From: CAYYVJ01 sp964475115
GTDB taxonomy: Bacteria > Bacillota > Clostridia > Lachnospirales > Lachnospiraceae
Direction of reading: 5' to 3'
DNA: 33,032 nt
NCBI GenBank assembly: GCA_964475115.1
Contig: CAYYVJ010000012.1
Coordinates: forward strand, 1 to 33,032
The translations under genes were made by a program, and so were the position numbers. Every line of letters begins with the position of its first letter. Within the stretch, counting starts at the first letter, position 1. Shown here piece after piece: positions 24,131 to 31,418 of the stretch. The notes under the pieces were generated by a model, which saw nothing but the letters and a program-made list of their open reading frames with translations, ran no database searches and had not been told where the DNA came from.

Positions 24131-25450
24131 CTAGTCTTTTTTAATCGTTCCAATTACCATTTCATTTTTCAAAACATCTGTAAAAACAGCTTGGATAATT
24201 TCACCAGATTGCATGGACGTTGCCTTTACTGCGACTTTAACATATTCTTTGGTATAGCCTGTCGCATAGGATTCACCTTCTATTATAATACTCTCTTCTA
24301 AAAGAATATCTTTTATTTTTCCAGCAAGATTTTGGCGAAACTTCTTAGAAAGTTCTTTTCCTAACTCTATTAATTCATTACTTCTAATTGTTTTGATTTC
24401 TTCCTGTACTTGTTCAGGCATAGTTGCTGCTTTTGTTCCATTTCTTTTTGAGTACTTGAAAACATGCATTTCACTAAATCCTATTTTTTTCACATATTCT
24501 TTTGTAGTATTAAATTCTTCTTTCGTCTCTCCTGGAAAACCAACTATAATATCTGTTGTAATACCAGGATTATCATAATACTCTCTTAGCAAATTACACT
24601 TATCATAGTATTCACTATTTGTGTATCGCCTATTCATTCTTTTTAAAACTGAATCACATCCACTTTGAAGAGATAAATGAAAATGTGGACATATTTTATA
24701 AAGCTTACTAATAGTGGATACGAACTCTTCTGTGATAATCCTCGGTTCTAGTGAACCTAGACGAATCCTCTCAATTCCACTAATCTCATGTAACTTTACA
24801 AGTAAAGTCAGCAAGGTTTCTTTTTCTTCTATAAAATCGATTCCATAAGAACTCAAATGAATACCCGTCAATACAATTTCCTTATATCCACCAGCTGAAA
24901 GCGTAGTGACTTCCTCTAAAATCGAGCTCACTGTTCTACTTCTCACACGTCCTCTAGCATAAGGAATAATGCAATAAGAACAAAACTGGTTGCATCCATC
25001 TTGAATTTTTATGTAAGCTCTTGTATGATTCTCAACACGACTAATGGACATATCTTCATACTCATTTGTATGATTAATGTCAATGATTGTTTCTATTTCA
25101 TTTTTTTGCTCTTTATATTCTCTTAAAATATCAACAAGCATTGTTTTTTTATTGTTTCCAATAATAATATCAATCGCATTGTCTTGGCGGCAATCTTCTT
25201 CTGATGCCTGAACATAACAACCTGCAGCTACTACAATAGCATCTGGATTCATCTTTTTTGCTTTGTGAATCATTTGTCTACTTTTTCTATCTGCCATGTT
25301 TGTAACTGTACAGGTATTTATTATATAAACATCTGCTTTTTCAGCAAATGGAACAATTTCATATCCATCTTCTTCAAGCTTCTGTTGCATCGATTCTGTT
25401 TCATAGGCATTGACTTTGCAACCCAAATTATGTAATGCTGCTCTCTTCAT
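24131..25450 (-). CDS. mtaB: tRNA (N6-threonylcarbamoyladenosine(37)-C2)-methylthiotransferase MtaB
   Basis: MtaB adds a methylthio group to t6A37 of ANN-decoding tRNAs, giving ms2t6A. The 439-residue product has the three N-terminal iron-sulfur cysteines (C11 in LGCKVNAYETE, C47 in NTCTVTN, C78 in GCYVQ). The radical SAM motif CNQFCSYC (C153, C157, C160) is followed by PYARGRVRSR, and a C-terminal TRAM-like domain completes the protein. The N-terminal motif with KVNAYE separates it from MiaB and RimO. AGGAG precedes the ATG, placed directly after the 139-bp structured element (25468-25606). In Bacillus mtaB (yqeV) follows rsmE in the dnaK operon; here it has moved a short distance away. Confidence 0.96.
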   Translation of the reverse strand: MKRAALHNLGCKVNAYETESMQQKLEEDGYEIVPFAEKADVYIINTCTVTNMADRKSRQMIHKAKKMNPDAIVVAAGCYVQASEEDCRQDNAIDIIIGNNKKTMLVDILREYKEQKNEIETIIDINHTNEYEDMSISRVENHTRAYIKIQDGCNQFCSYCIIPYARGRVRSRTVSSILEEVTTLSAGGYKEIVLTGIHLSSYGIDFIEEKETLLTLLVKLHEISGIERIRLGSLEPRIITEEFVSTISKLYKICPHFHLSLQSGCDSVLKRMNRRYTNSEYYDKCNLLREYYDNPGITTDIIVGFPGETKEEFNTTKEYVKKIGFSEMHVFKYSKRNGTKAATMPEQVQEEIKTIRSNELIELGKELSKKFRQNLAGKIKDILLEESIIIEGESYATGYTKEYVKVAVKATSMQSGEIIQAVFTDVLKNEMVIGTIKKD

Positions 25451-25467
25451 TTTTTGCTCCTATTTTT

Positions 25468-25606
25468 TTACAGTTCAGCCAAGCAATTTTCAGTGATATA
25501 TGCAGGAGAAAGCTTGCTTTTGTATGCATATATCATTGGAAGTTTATTTGGCACTCTGCCAAAGCGAGATGTAGCAGAGCGAAATCGAGCTTAGGCTGAA
25601 CTGTAA
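25468..25606. repeat. 139-bp cloverleaf inverted-repeat element (MITE-like or structured leader)
   Basis: Perfect 13-bp terminal inverted repeats (TTACAGTTCAGCC at 25468-25480 and GGCTGAACTGTAA at 25594-25606) continue as AAGC/GCTT with one bulge. Two internal hairpins lie inside: TGATATATGCA (25494-25504) with TGCATATATCA (25525-25535), capped by AAAG/CTTT, and TTTGGCA-CTC-TGCCAAA (25547-25563). An alternative pairing CTCTGC/GCAGAG (25554-25559 with 25574-25579) competes with the second. No ORF or transposase is present. The left end abuts the mtaB ribosome site; the right end is followed by a T-run on plus. It may be a small mobile element or a leader regulating mtaB. Confidence 0.75.
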
Positions 25607-25639
25607 TACTTTTTTTATTATTTTTATTTACTTTGTATA

Positions 25640-25668
25640 TTGACTTTTTAACATTCAAATTGTACTAT
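25640..25668 (+). promoter_or_regulatory. Predicted sigma-A-type promoter of the HPr-like gene
   Basis: TTGACT (25640-25645) and TACTAT (25663-25668) are separated by 17 bases. The predicted start near 25675 leaves about 50 bases before the ATG at 25726, which has an AGGAGG ribosome site. Confidence 0.72.
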
Positions 25669-25725
25669 GTAAGGGAATGAATATTGTTTTTTATTATTCA
25701 AAACTACATTTTAGGAGGGTATACA

Positions 25726-25956
25726 ATGAAAACTGTTAAAATTTCTTTAAATTCAATTGACAAGGTTAAAGCATTCGTAAATGATATCACAAAATTTGAT
25801 ATTGATTTTGATTTAGTATCTGGTAGATATGTAATTGATGCAAAATCTATCATGGGTATTTTTAGTTTAGATCTTTCAAGACCGATTGACTTAAACATCC
25901 ATGCAGAAGGCGATGCAGACGAAATCTTATCTATCCTTGCACCATACCTTATCTAA
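25726..25956 (+). CDS. HPr-like protein lacking the catalytic histidine (Crh-like)
   Basis: This is a 76-residue protein with the fold-defining pattern of PTS phosphocarrier HPr. The C-terminal half is clear: AKSIMGIFSLDL at 39-50 corresponds to the segment around regulatory Ser46 of HPr (here S41), followed by PIDLNIHAEGDADEIL. The N-terminal active-site loop, normally GIHARP with the phosphorylated His15, is replaced by NSIDKVKAF, so it cannot carry phosphate in sugar transport. Bacillus Crh also lacks the His and keeps the Ser, acting only in regulation. The ATG at 25726 with AGGAGG upstream is preferred over an in-frame ATG at 25684. Monocistronic, with its own promoter and terminator. 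Confidence 0.82.
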   Translation: MKTVKISLNSIDKVKAFVNDITKFDIDFDLVSGRYVIDAKSIMGIFSLDLSRPIDLNIHAEGDADEILSILAPYLI

Positions 25957-25979
25957 CTAATAAGAAAACAAAATTTAAG

Positions 25980-26034
25980 GAGTATATAATACCATTGTGC
26001 ATTCTTGCACACTCGTATTATATACTCTTTTATT
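25980..26034. terminator. Bidirectional terminator between the HPr-like gene and thiI
   Basis: A long stem GAGTATATAATAC (25980-25992) pairs with GTATTATATACTC (26015-26027), 13 bp without mismatch. An inner GTGCA-TTCT-TGCAC hairpin tops it. On plus it is followed by TTTTATTT; on minus by a T-containing AT-rich tail. It can close both the HPr-like transcript and the long dnaK-to-thiI operon. Confidence 0.85.
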
Positions 26035-26055
26035 TATGGGCAAAATCTCTATAAA

Positions 26056-27234
26056 TTAGTCACAAACAATAGTTTCTACTGTATTTATAGCAATTTCCAA
26101 CAATTCATCTATCTTCTCAACTAAATTCGTCTCAGACTTTTTAATATGATCTAAGCTTGGTTTCGTTACAGGATGTTTGGCCACAAAAATAGTACAGCAA
26201 TCTTCAAAAGGCTGAATAGAAGTTTCATAAGTATTAATTTTCAATGCAATATCTACAATGTCTTGCTTATCAAAACCAATTAGAGGACGAAATACTGGCA
26301 TATTACACACTTCATTGGTTGCGTTTAGACTTTGAATGGTCTGGCTAGCAACTTGTCCTAAACTTTCACCTGTAATCAAGGCCATGGAGCCACTTTTTTC
26401 TGCTAATCTCTCTGAAATTTTCATCATATAACGTCTCATAATTATTGTCAATTCATCATGTGGACATTTTTCATATATATATAATTGAATCTCTGTGAAG
26501 TTTACTACATTCAACTTAATTGGTCCCGTATAGATAGAAACTAGCTTTGCTAAGTCCACTACCTTTTGCTTTGCTCTTTCACTTGTGTAAGGAGGTGCAT
26601 GAAAATAAGTGGCCTCTATTTCAACGCCTCTTTTTCCAATCATCCATCCTGCTACAGGGCTATCAATGCCACCCGATAAAAGTAACATTGCTTTTCCATT
26701 TGTTCCTATTGGCATTCCACCACTAGCAGGTATAATTTCAGAATAAATATTAATTTTTTGTCTTATTTCAACATGTAAATTGATTTTCGGATGATGAACA
26801 TCTACCTTCATTTCAGGGAACGCATCTAATATTCTTCCGCCTAACTCTGCATTAATTTCCAAAGAATTTAAAGGATAATTTTTCCTTGCACGTCTCGCAT
26901 GTACTTTAAAAGTAGTGTTTTTATCTGGGTAAACTGCATCTATATATTCTAAGACTTTTATTGTCAAATCCTCAAAGCCATTATCTTCCACTTGCACCAT
27001 TGGGCATATGCTAACGATTCCAAAAACCTTCTTTAAAGCAGAAATGGTTTCCTCATAGTCAAATTCTCCAATTGTGTCCACATAGATTCTACCTTGAACC
27101 TTAGAAACTTTAAACTTTCCTTCTACCTTTTTTAATGCAAAATTCATTTGCCTAACTAGAGCGTCTTCAAACAAGTATCGATTCTTGCCTTTTAATCCAA
27201 TTTCTCCATATTTAACCATAAATGCTTTAAACAT
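26056..27234 (-). CDS. thiI: tRNA uridine 4-sulfurtransferase ThiI
   Basis: ThiI makes 4-thiouridine at position 8 of tRNA and in some bacteria donates sulfur for thiamine. The 392-residue product has the N-terminal ferredoxin-like/THUMP region (MVKYGEIGLKGKNRYLFED; RARKNYPLNSLEIN) and the PP-loop adenylation motif SGGIDSP at 187-193. The C-terminal PFEDCCTIFVAKHPVTKP segment holds the conserved Cys. The rhodanese domain of E. coli ThiI is absent, as in Bacillus, where the neighbouring NifZ desulfurase passes sulfur directly to ThiI. Here too a cysteine desulfurase gene ends 12 bases upstream. AGGAG ribosome site; last gene before the terminator. Confidence 0.97.
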   Translation of the reverse strand: MFKAFMVKYGEIGLKGKNRYLFEDALVRQMNFALKKVEGKFKVSKVQGRIYVDTIGEFDYEETISALKKVFGIVSICPMVQVEDNGFEDLTIKVLEYIDAVYPDKNTTFKVHARRARKNYPLNSLEINAELGGRILDAFPEMKVDVHHPKINLHVEIRQKINIYSEIIPASGGMPIGTNGKAMLLLSGGIDSPVAGWMIGKRGVEIEATYFHAPPYTSERAKQKVVDLAKLVSIYTGPIKLNVVNFTEIQLYIYEKCPHDELTIIMRRYMMKISERLAEKSGSMALITGESLGQVASQTIQSLNATNEVCNMPVFRPLIGFDKQDIVDIALKINTYETSIQPFEDCCTIFVAKHPVTKPSLDHIKKSETNLVEKIDELLEIAINTVETIVCD

Positions 27235-27246
27235 TGTATTTTACTC

Positions 27247-28401
27247 CTATCTTTTTGAATATTTTCTAAGCGTAGGAAGTACCTCTTCTAATACCTCTAT
27301 GCAGTAATCTAGTTCCTCTTTTGTTGTAAAATAACTAAAACTAAAGCGAAGAGTAGAATCTAGAAGTTCTTTAGAGACACCAATTCCTTTTAAGGTTGGG
27401 CTGACTCTAGATTTATTAGAAGCACAGGCAGAACCAGATGATACATAGATACCTTTCTCTTCTAAGGCATGCAAAAGAACCTCACTTTTAATGCCGTTAA
27501 AACTTACACTTATAATATGAGGTGCACTTTCTTTTTCCCATATGCCATTAACTTTTGTTCCCTCTATTTTCAGAATCGCTTCTGCAAAACTTTTTTTCAA
27601 ATCATATAGCCTATCCACTTTTTTGTCTAAGTTTTCATAAGCCTCTTTTGCTGCTATTCCTATCCCTGCTATCCCTGGAACATTTTCAGTACCGGAACGC
27701 AATCCTCTTTGTTGATCTCCACCAAATATAAGAGAGCTAACCTTTACTCTATTATCTATATATAGGAATCCAATTCCTTTTGGTCCGTGAAACTTATGTC
27801 CACTTACAGAAAGCAAATCAATTCCTTGTCTTTTCGGATAAATTTTAATTTTCCCAAATGCTTGAATTGCATCTACATGAAACAATATTTTAGGGTTTTT
27901 CTTTTTTGCAATAGCAGTAAGCTCTTCAATTTTTTGTATAGAACCTATTTCATTATTCACATACATAATAGACACCAAAATAGTGTCCTCGCAAATAGCC
28001 TCTTCTAACTCTTTCGGATTCACTCTTCCATCCTTGTCTACAGGCAAGTAAGTGATAGAAAACCCTTCTCCTTCTAGATGTTTCATAGTATTCGATACAG
28101 ATGGATGTTCAATCATAGAAGTAATAATATGTTTTCCTTCTCTTCTATTAGCTAAAGCTGTTCCAACAATAGCTAGATTATTTGATTCTGTACCACCTGA
28201 TGTAAAGATAATTTCTTTCTCTTCTATCTTTAAAAGCTTTGCAATTATACTCTTTGATTCCTTTATATACTGTTCCGCATGGATACCTTCTATATGCAAT
28301 GAAGAAGGATTTCCAAAATCCTCTTTCATGGTTTTTATCACAATATCCTTAACAGAATCAAGTACCTTTGTTGTAGCTGAGTTATCTAAATAGACTTTCA
28401 T
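27247..28401 (-). CDS. Cysteine desulfurase (NifS/IscS family), probable sulfur donor for ThiI
   Basis: This PLP enzyme takes sulfur from cysteine and carries it as a persulfide. The 384-residue product has the group I NifS-like features: LDNSATTKV at 5-13, H99 stacking over PLP, D177 in FHVDA, the PLP-binding lysine K203 in SVSGHKFHGPKG, and the catalytic cysteine C326 in SSGSACASN. Its placement immediately before thiI, with no iscU or other iron-sulfur scaffold gene nearby, matches Bacillus NifZ, which serves ThiI, rather than the general IscS. The desulfurase call is certain; the dedicated tRNA role is inferred from the pairing. Its ribosome site (GCGGGATATA) is weak. Confidence 0.95.
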   Translation of the reverse strand: MKVYLDNSATTKVLDSVKDIVIKTMKEDFGNPSSLHIEGIHAEQYIKESKSIIAKLLKIEEKEIIFTSGGTESNNLAIVGTALANRREGKHIITSMIEHPSVSNTMKHLEGEGFSITYLPVDKDGRVNPKELEEAICEDTILVSIMYVNNEIGSIQKIEELTAIAKKKNPKILFHVDAIQAFGKIKIYPKRQGIDLLSVSGHKFHGPKGIGFLYIDNRVKVSSLIFGGDQQRGLRSGTENVPGIAGIGIAAKEAYENLDKKVDRLYDLKKSFAEAILKIEGTKVNGIWEKESAPHIISVSFNGIKSEVLLHALEEKGIYVSSGSACASNKSRVSPTLKGIGVSKELLDSTLRFSFSYFTTKEELDYCIEVLEEVLPTLRKYSKR

Positions 28402-28420
28402 TATATCCCGCTTTCATAAG

Positions 28421-29158
28421 CTAATTCTCCAATTGAAACATTAGAATAGATAAAATCGTTAGACCTGCTGTTTCCGTTCGCAAAATTCTTTTACCTAAAG
28501 AAATTGGATAGAGACCATTTTCTTTGGCGTAATTAATTTCCGTTTCATCAAAACCACCTTCTGGTCCAATAAAAATACCAATAGAGTTTCTAACTTCTAT
28601 TTTCTTCACTAATTCTTTTGTTTCTTTCATCCCTTGCAAAAGTTCATAAGGAATTAAATTATAGTCAAAATCCCTTCCATAGTCAATAGCTTCTTTTAGT
28701 GTCATAACATTTTTAATATCAGGAACCACCATACGTCCAGACTGTTTCGCTGCACTTTCTGCTATAAGAGACCAGCGTTTTAGTTTACTCGCCTCTTTTT
28801 TTTCATCTAATTTCACTACGGCTCTTTTTGTCGCTACAGGAATAATTTCATGCACCCCAAGTTCGACTGCCTTTTGAATAATCAGCTCCATTTTATCACT
28901 TTTGGGCAAGCCTTGAAATAAATATATCTTAGCTGGTAGTTCAACAGAACGTTTCTCTATTTCCATGATTTCTACAACAATCTCATCCTTTTCTATCTCA
29001 ATGATCTTGCATAGATATTCGCTGTCCTCACCATTACTAATCAGCATTTTTTCTTCTAACTTCATTCTCAAAACATTTTTTATATGATTCACATCTGGAC
29101 CAATAATTGAAATTGTTTTTTCTCCAACTTGTGAAGGATTTACAAAAAAATGATACAC
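28421..29158 (-). CDS. rsmE: 16S rRNA (uracil(1498)-N3)-methyltransferase RsmE
   Basis: RsmE methylates N3 of U1498 in helix 44 of 16S rRNA. The product has an N-terminal PUA-like domain (HIKNVLRMKLEEKMLISNGE) and a C-terminal SPOUT/trefoil-knot methyltransferase domain with the SAM-binding motifs IGIFIGPEGGFDETEI and SLGKRILRTETAGL. The frame extends to an ATG at 29209 inside prmA, but the GTG at 29158 has AAGGAGA 5 bases upstream and gives the family start MYHFFVNPSQ with 245 residues, so I chose it. It follows prmA by 20 bases, the conserved dnaJ-prmA-rsmE order. Confidence 0.95.
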   Translation of the reverse strand: MYHFFVNPSQVGEKTISIIGPDVNHIKNVLRMKLEEKMLISNGEDSEYLCKIIEIEKDEIVVEIMEIEKRSVELPAKIYLFQGLPKSDKMELIIQKAVELGVHEIIPVATKRAVVKLDEKKEASKLKRWSLIAESAAKQSGRMVVPDIKNVMTLKEAIDYGRDFDYNLIPYELLQGMKETKELVKKIEVRNSIGIFIGPEGGFDETEINYAKENGLYPISLGKRILRTETAGLTILSILMFQLEN

Positions 29159-29178
29159 AGCTTTCTCCTTAGTCCTAA

Positions 29179-30135
29179 TTATTTCTTTCTTGCAGTGATT
29201 GATACCCATTCACCCTGTTTTGTTATCTCAATGATTTCTAAATCTGCATTTTCTTCTATGGCTTTTACGACTGCAGCTTCCTTGGTATTAATAATACCAG
29301 AAGAAATAAAAATTCCATTTGCTTTTAATTGTCTCGAAATCACCCTTTGCAAAGGTATGATTACATCAGCTAAAATATTTGCCACTACAATGTCATAGGA
29401 TTCAAACCCTACTTCTTTTTGCAAGTTTTCATCATCAATAATATTTCCTTCATATACCGTGAATTTAGCAGAGTCGATTCCATTAACTAGCGTATTTTCA
29501 TGAGCAACTGAAACCGCATTGGGATCCAAATCTGTTCCTACTAAATAAGATGCACCTAATTTCAAGGAAATTATGGATAAAATCCCACTACCTGTCCCTA
29601 CATCTAACACTTTTACACCCTTTGTAATATATTTCTTGAGTTGTCGAATACAAAGCTGTGTCGTTTCGTGCATGCCAGTTCCAAATGCAATCCCTGGATC
29701 AATCTTAATTAGTACTTTATCCTTGTCCTCCTCTTTTAGCTTTTCCCAAGAAGGCTTAATCAAAATATCATCTACCATAAAGGATTTGAAATGTTTCTTC
29801 CAATTATTAATCCAATCTTTGTCCTCTGTTTTACTTTTTATTATGCTACCCTCTCCCACCTCTACAAAAGTTCTTAACTCATTTATTCCCTCTTGTACAG
29901 AAAGAAGAATCTCTTCTTGTTTGGAGTCTTCCTCTAAATAAAAGCTAATATATGCATCCCCTTTATCTGGCGGAAGAATAGGTAATATATCTATAAACAT
30001 AGCCTTTTTATCAGCTTCTGTTAAAGGCTGATTATCTTCTATTTCTATACCATCAATCCCAAGTTCTATAAGCATATCACCTACAAGATCTTCAGCAACT
30101 GTCGTTGTTTTGATTGTATACTTATTCCATTTCAT
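29179..30135 (-). CDS. prmA: Ribosomal protein L11 methyltransferase PrmA
   Basis: PrmA trimethylates ribosomal protein L11. The 318-residue product has the N-terminal L11-recognition domain (about 1-115), the segment PGIAFGTGMHETTQLC at about 147-162, SAM motif I VLDVGTGSGILSI at about 176-188, and the catalytic-site motif VVANILADVI. Length is typical. GGAGGG precedes the ATG, and the gene follows dnaJ by 28 bases in the chaperone operon. Confidence 0.97.
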   Translation of the reverse strand: MKWNKYTIKTTTVAEDLVGDMLIELGIDGIEIEDNQPLTEADKKAMFIDILPILPPDKGDAYISFYLEEDSKQEEILLSVQEGINELRTFVEVGEGSIIKSKTEDKDWINNWKKHFKSFMVDDILIKPSWEKLKEEDKDKVLIKIDPGIAFGTGMHETTQLCIRQLKKYITKGVKVLDVGTGSGILSIISLKLGASYLVGTDLDPNAVSVAHENTLVNGIDSAKFTVYEGNIIDDENLQKEVGFESYDIVVANILADVIIPLQRVISRQLKANGIFISSGIINTKEAAVVKAIEENADLEIIEITKQGEWVSITARKK

Positions 30136-30163
30136 CTAATTTACCCTCCACAAAAGCAACATT

Positions 30164-31327
30164 TTATTCTAAGGTTTCTTTTATTTTATCCATAAAGCCT
30201 TTTTTCTTTTTTTCTTTTGTTTCTTTTGCATCTACTTGAGGACCCTTCATTGATTCATCAAACATACGAAGTGATTGCTTTTGTTCCTCATTTAATTTTT
30301 CAGGCACTTGAACAACCAGTGTTACATAATGATCCCCTCTTACTTGTTTATTTCTTAAAGAAGGAACACCTTTACCTCTCAAACGTACCTTTGTATCTGT
30401 TTGAGTTCCGGACTTCACATCATACAATACATCACCATCTACTGTATTTATTTTTATTTCTCCACCTAAGGCTGCTGTCACAAAAGAAATAGGAGCTGTT
30501 GAAAAGATATTATATTCTTGACGTTGGAAAATCGGATGTCTTGAAACACTTACTTCTACAAGTAAATCTCCTCTTTCTCCGCCATTAATACCTGGCTCAC
30601 CTTTTTCAGCAATTCGAATTCGTTGTCCATCATCAATACCCGCTGGAATAGAAACTTGTATTTTCTTTCTATTTGTAATATATCCAGAGCCATAGCAGTC
30701 AGAACATTTTTCTTTTATAATCGTTCCCTTACCATTACAATCTGGACAAGTTTGTACATTTCTTACCATGCCAAAAAGAGATTGTTGTGTATATACAACT
30801 TGACCTTTTCCATTACACTTTTGACATGTCACAGGACTACTACCCGGTTTTGCACCAGTACCATGGCAAGTCTCGCAATCGTCTTTCAAGTTTAATTCAA
30901 GTTCTTTTTCCACACCAAATACAGCTTCATTGAATGTGATGCGAACTCCAGTCCTTAAATTAGCTCCTTTCATTGGTCCATTGTTTGCTCTTCTTCCACC
31001 TCTTGAACCCGATCCAAAAAGGTCACCAAAAATGTCGCCAAAAATATCGCCCATATCGTTCATATTAAAGTCAAATCCACCAGCTCCAGCTCCGCCACCA
31101 TCAAACGCTGAATGACCAAACTGATCATATTGTTGACGTTTTTGAGAATCACTTAAGACAGCATATGCTTCAGAAGCTTCCTTGAATTTTGCTTCTGCCT
31201 CTTTATTTCCAGGGTTTGTATCAGGGTGATATTTTTTTGCTAATTGTCTATATGCCTTTTTTAAGTCTGCGTCATTAGCACCTTTTGCTACACCCAGAAC
31301 CTCGTAATAATCTCTTTTATCTGCCAT
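30164..31327 (-). CDS. dnaJ: Chaperone protein DnaJ
   Basis: DnaJ is the Hsp40 co-chaperone that delivers substrates to DnaK and stimulates its ATPase. From the ATG at 31327 the 387-residue product has the J domain with HPD at 34-36, a Gly/Phe-rich linker (about 75-110), four zinc motifs (CETCHGTG, CQKCNGKG, CPDCNGKG, CSDCYGSG), the C-terminal substrate-binding domains, and a Lys-rich tail. An in-frame GTG three codons earlier lies within the AAAGGTGA ribosome site and is rejected. It follows dnaK by about 90 bases containing a strong hairpin. Confidence 0.98.
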   Translation of the reverse strand: MADKRDYYEVLGVAKGANDADLKKAYRQLAKKYHPDTNPGNKEAEAKFKEASEAYAVLSDSQKRQQYDQFGHSAFDGGGAGAGGFDFNMNDMGDIFGDIFGDLFGSGSRGGRRANNGPMKGANLRTGVRITFNEAVFGVEKELELNLKDDCETCHGTGAKPGSSPVTCQKCNGKGQVVYTQQSLFGMVRNVQTCPDCNGKGTIIKEKCSDCYGSGYITNRKKIQVSIPAGIDDGQRIRIAEKGEPGINGGERGDLLVEVSVSRHPIFQRQEYNIFSTAPISFVTAALGGEIKINTVDGDVLYDVKSGTQTDTKVRLRGKGVPSLRNKQVRGDHYVTLVVQVPEKLNEEQKQSLRMFDESMKGPQVDAKETKEKKKKGFMDKIKETLE

Positions 31328-31367
31328 TGTTGTCACCTTTCTAATTTCGCTTACTATTAATGTACTA

Positions 31368-31407
31368 TATCCCTGCCAGAAACCTCTAGCAGGGATAATA
31401 TTTTTTT
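31368..31407 (+). terminator. Strong hairpin with plus-strand T-run between dnaK and dnaJ
   Basis: TATCCCTGC (31368-31376) pairs with GCAGGGATA (31389-31397). The inner AGA/TCT pairs too, around a 4-base loop. On plus it is followed by ATATTTTTTT, a textbook intrinsic terminator, yet no plus-strand gene precedes it. On minus, the direction of dnaK-dnaJ transcription, the hairpin is preceded by the A-run and followed by mixed sequence. There it would not terminate but may stabilise the dnaK message or mark a processing site. Confidence 0.65.
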
Positions 31408-31418
31408 ATATGTGGGAA

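Noticed and set aside
25450..25606. Known riboswitch or T-box in the mtaB leader
   Set aside because: I could not match the element to any riboswitch class or find a T-box sequence; it is reported as an unclassified structured element.
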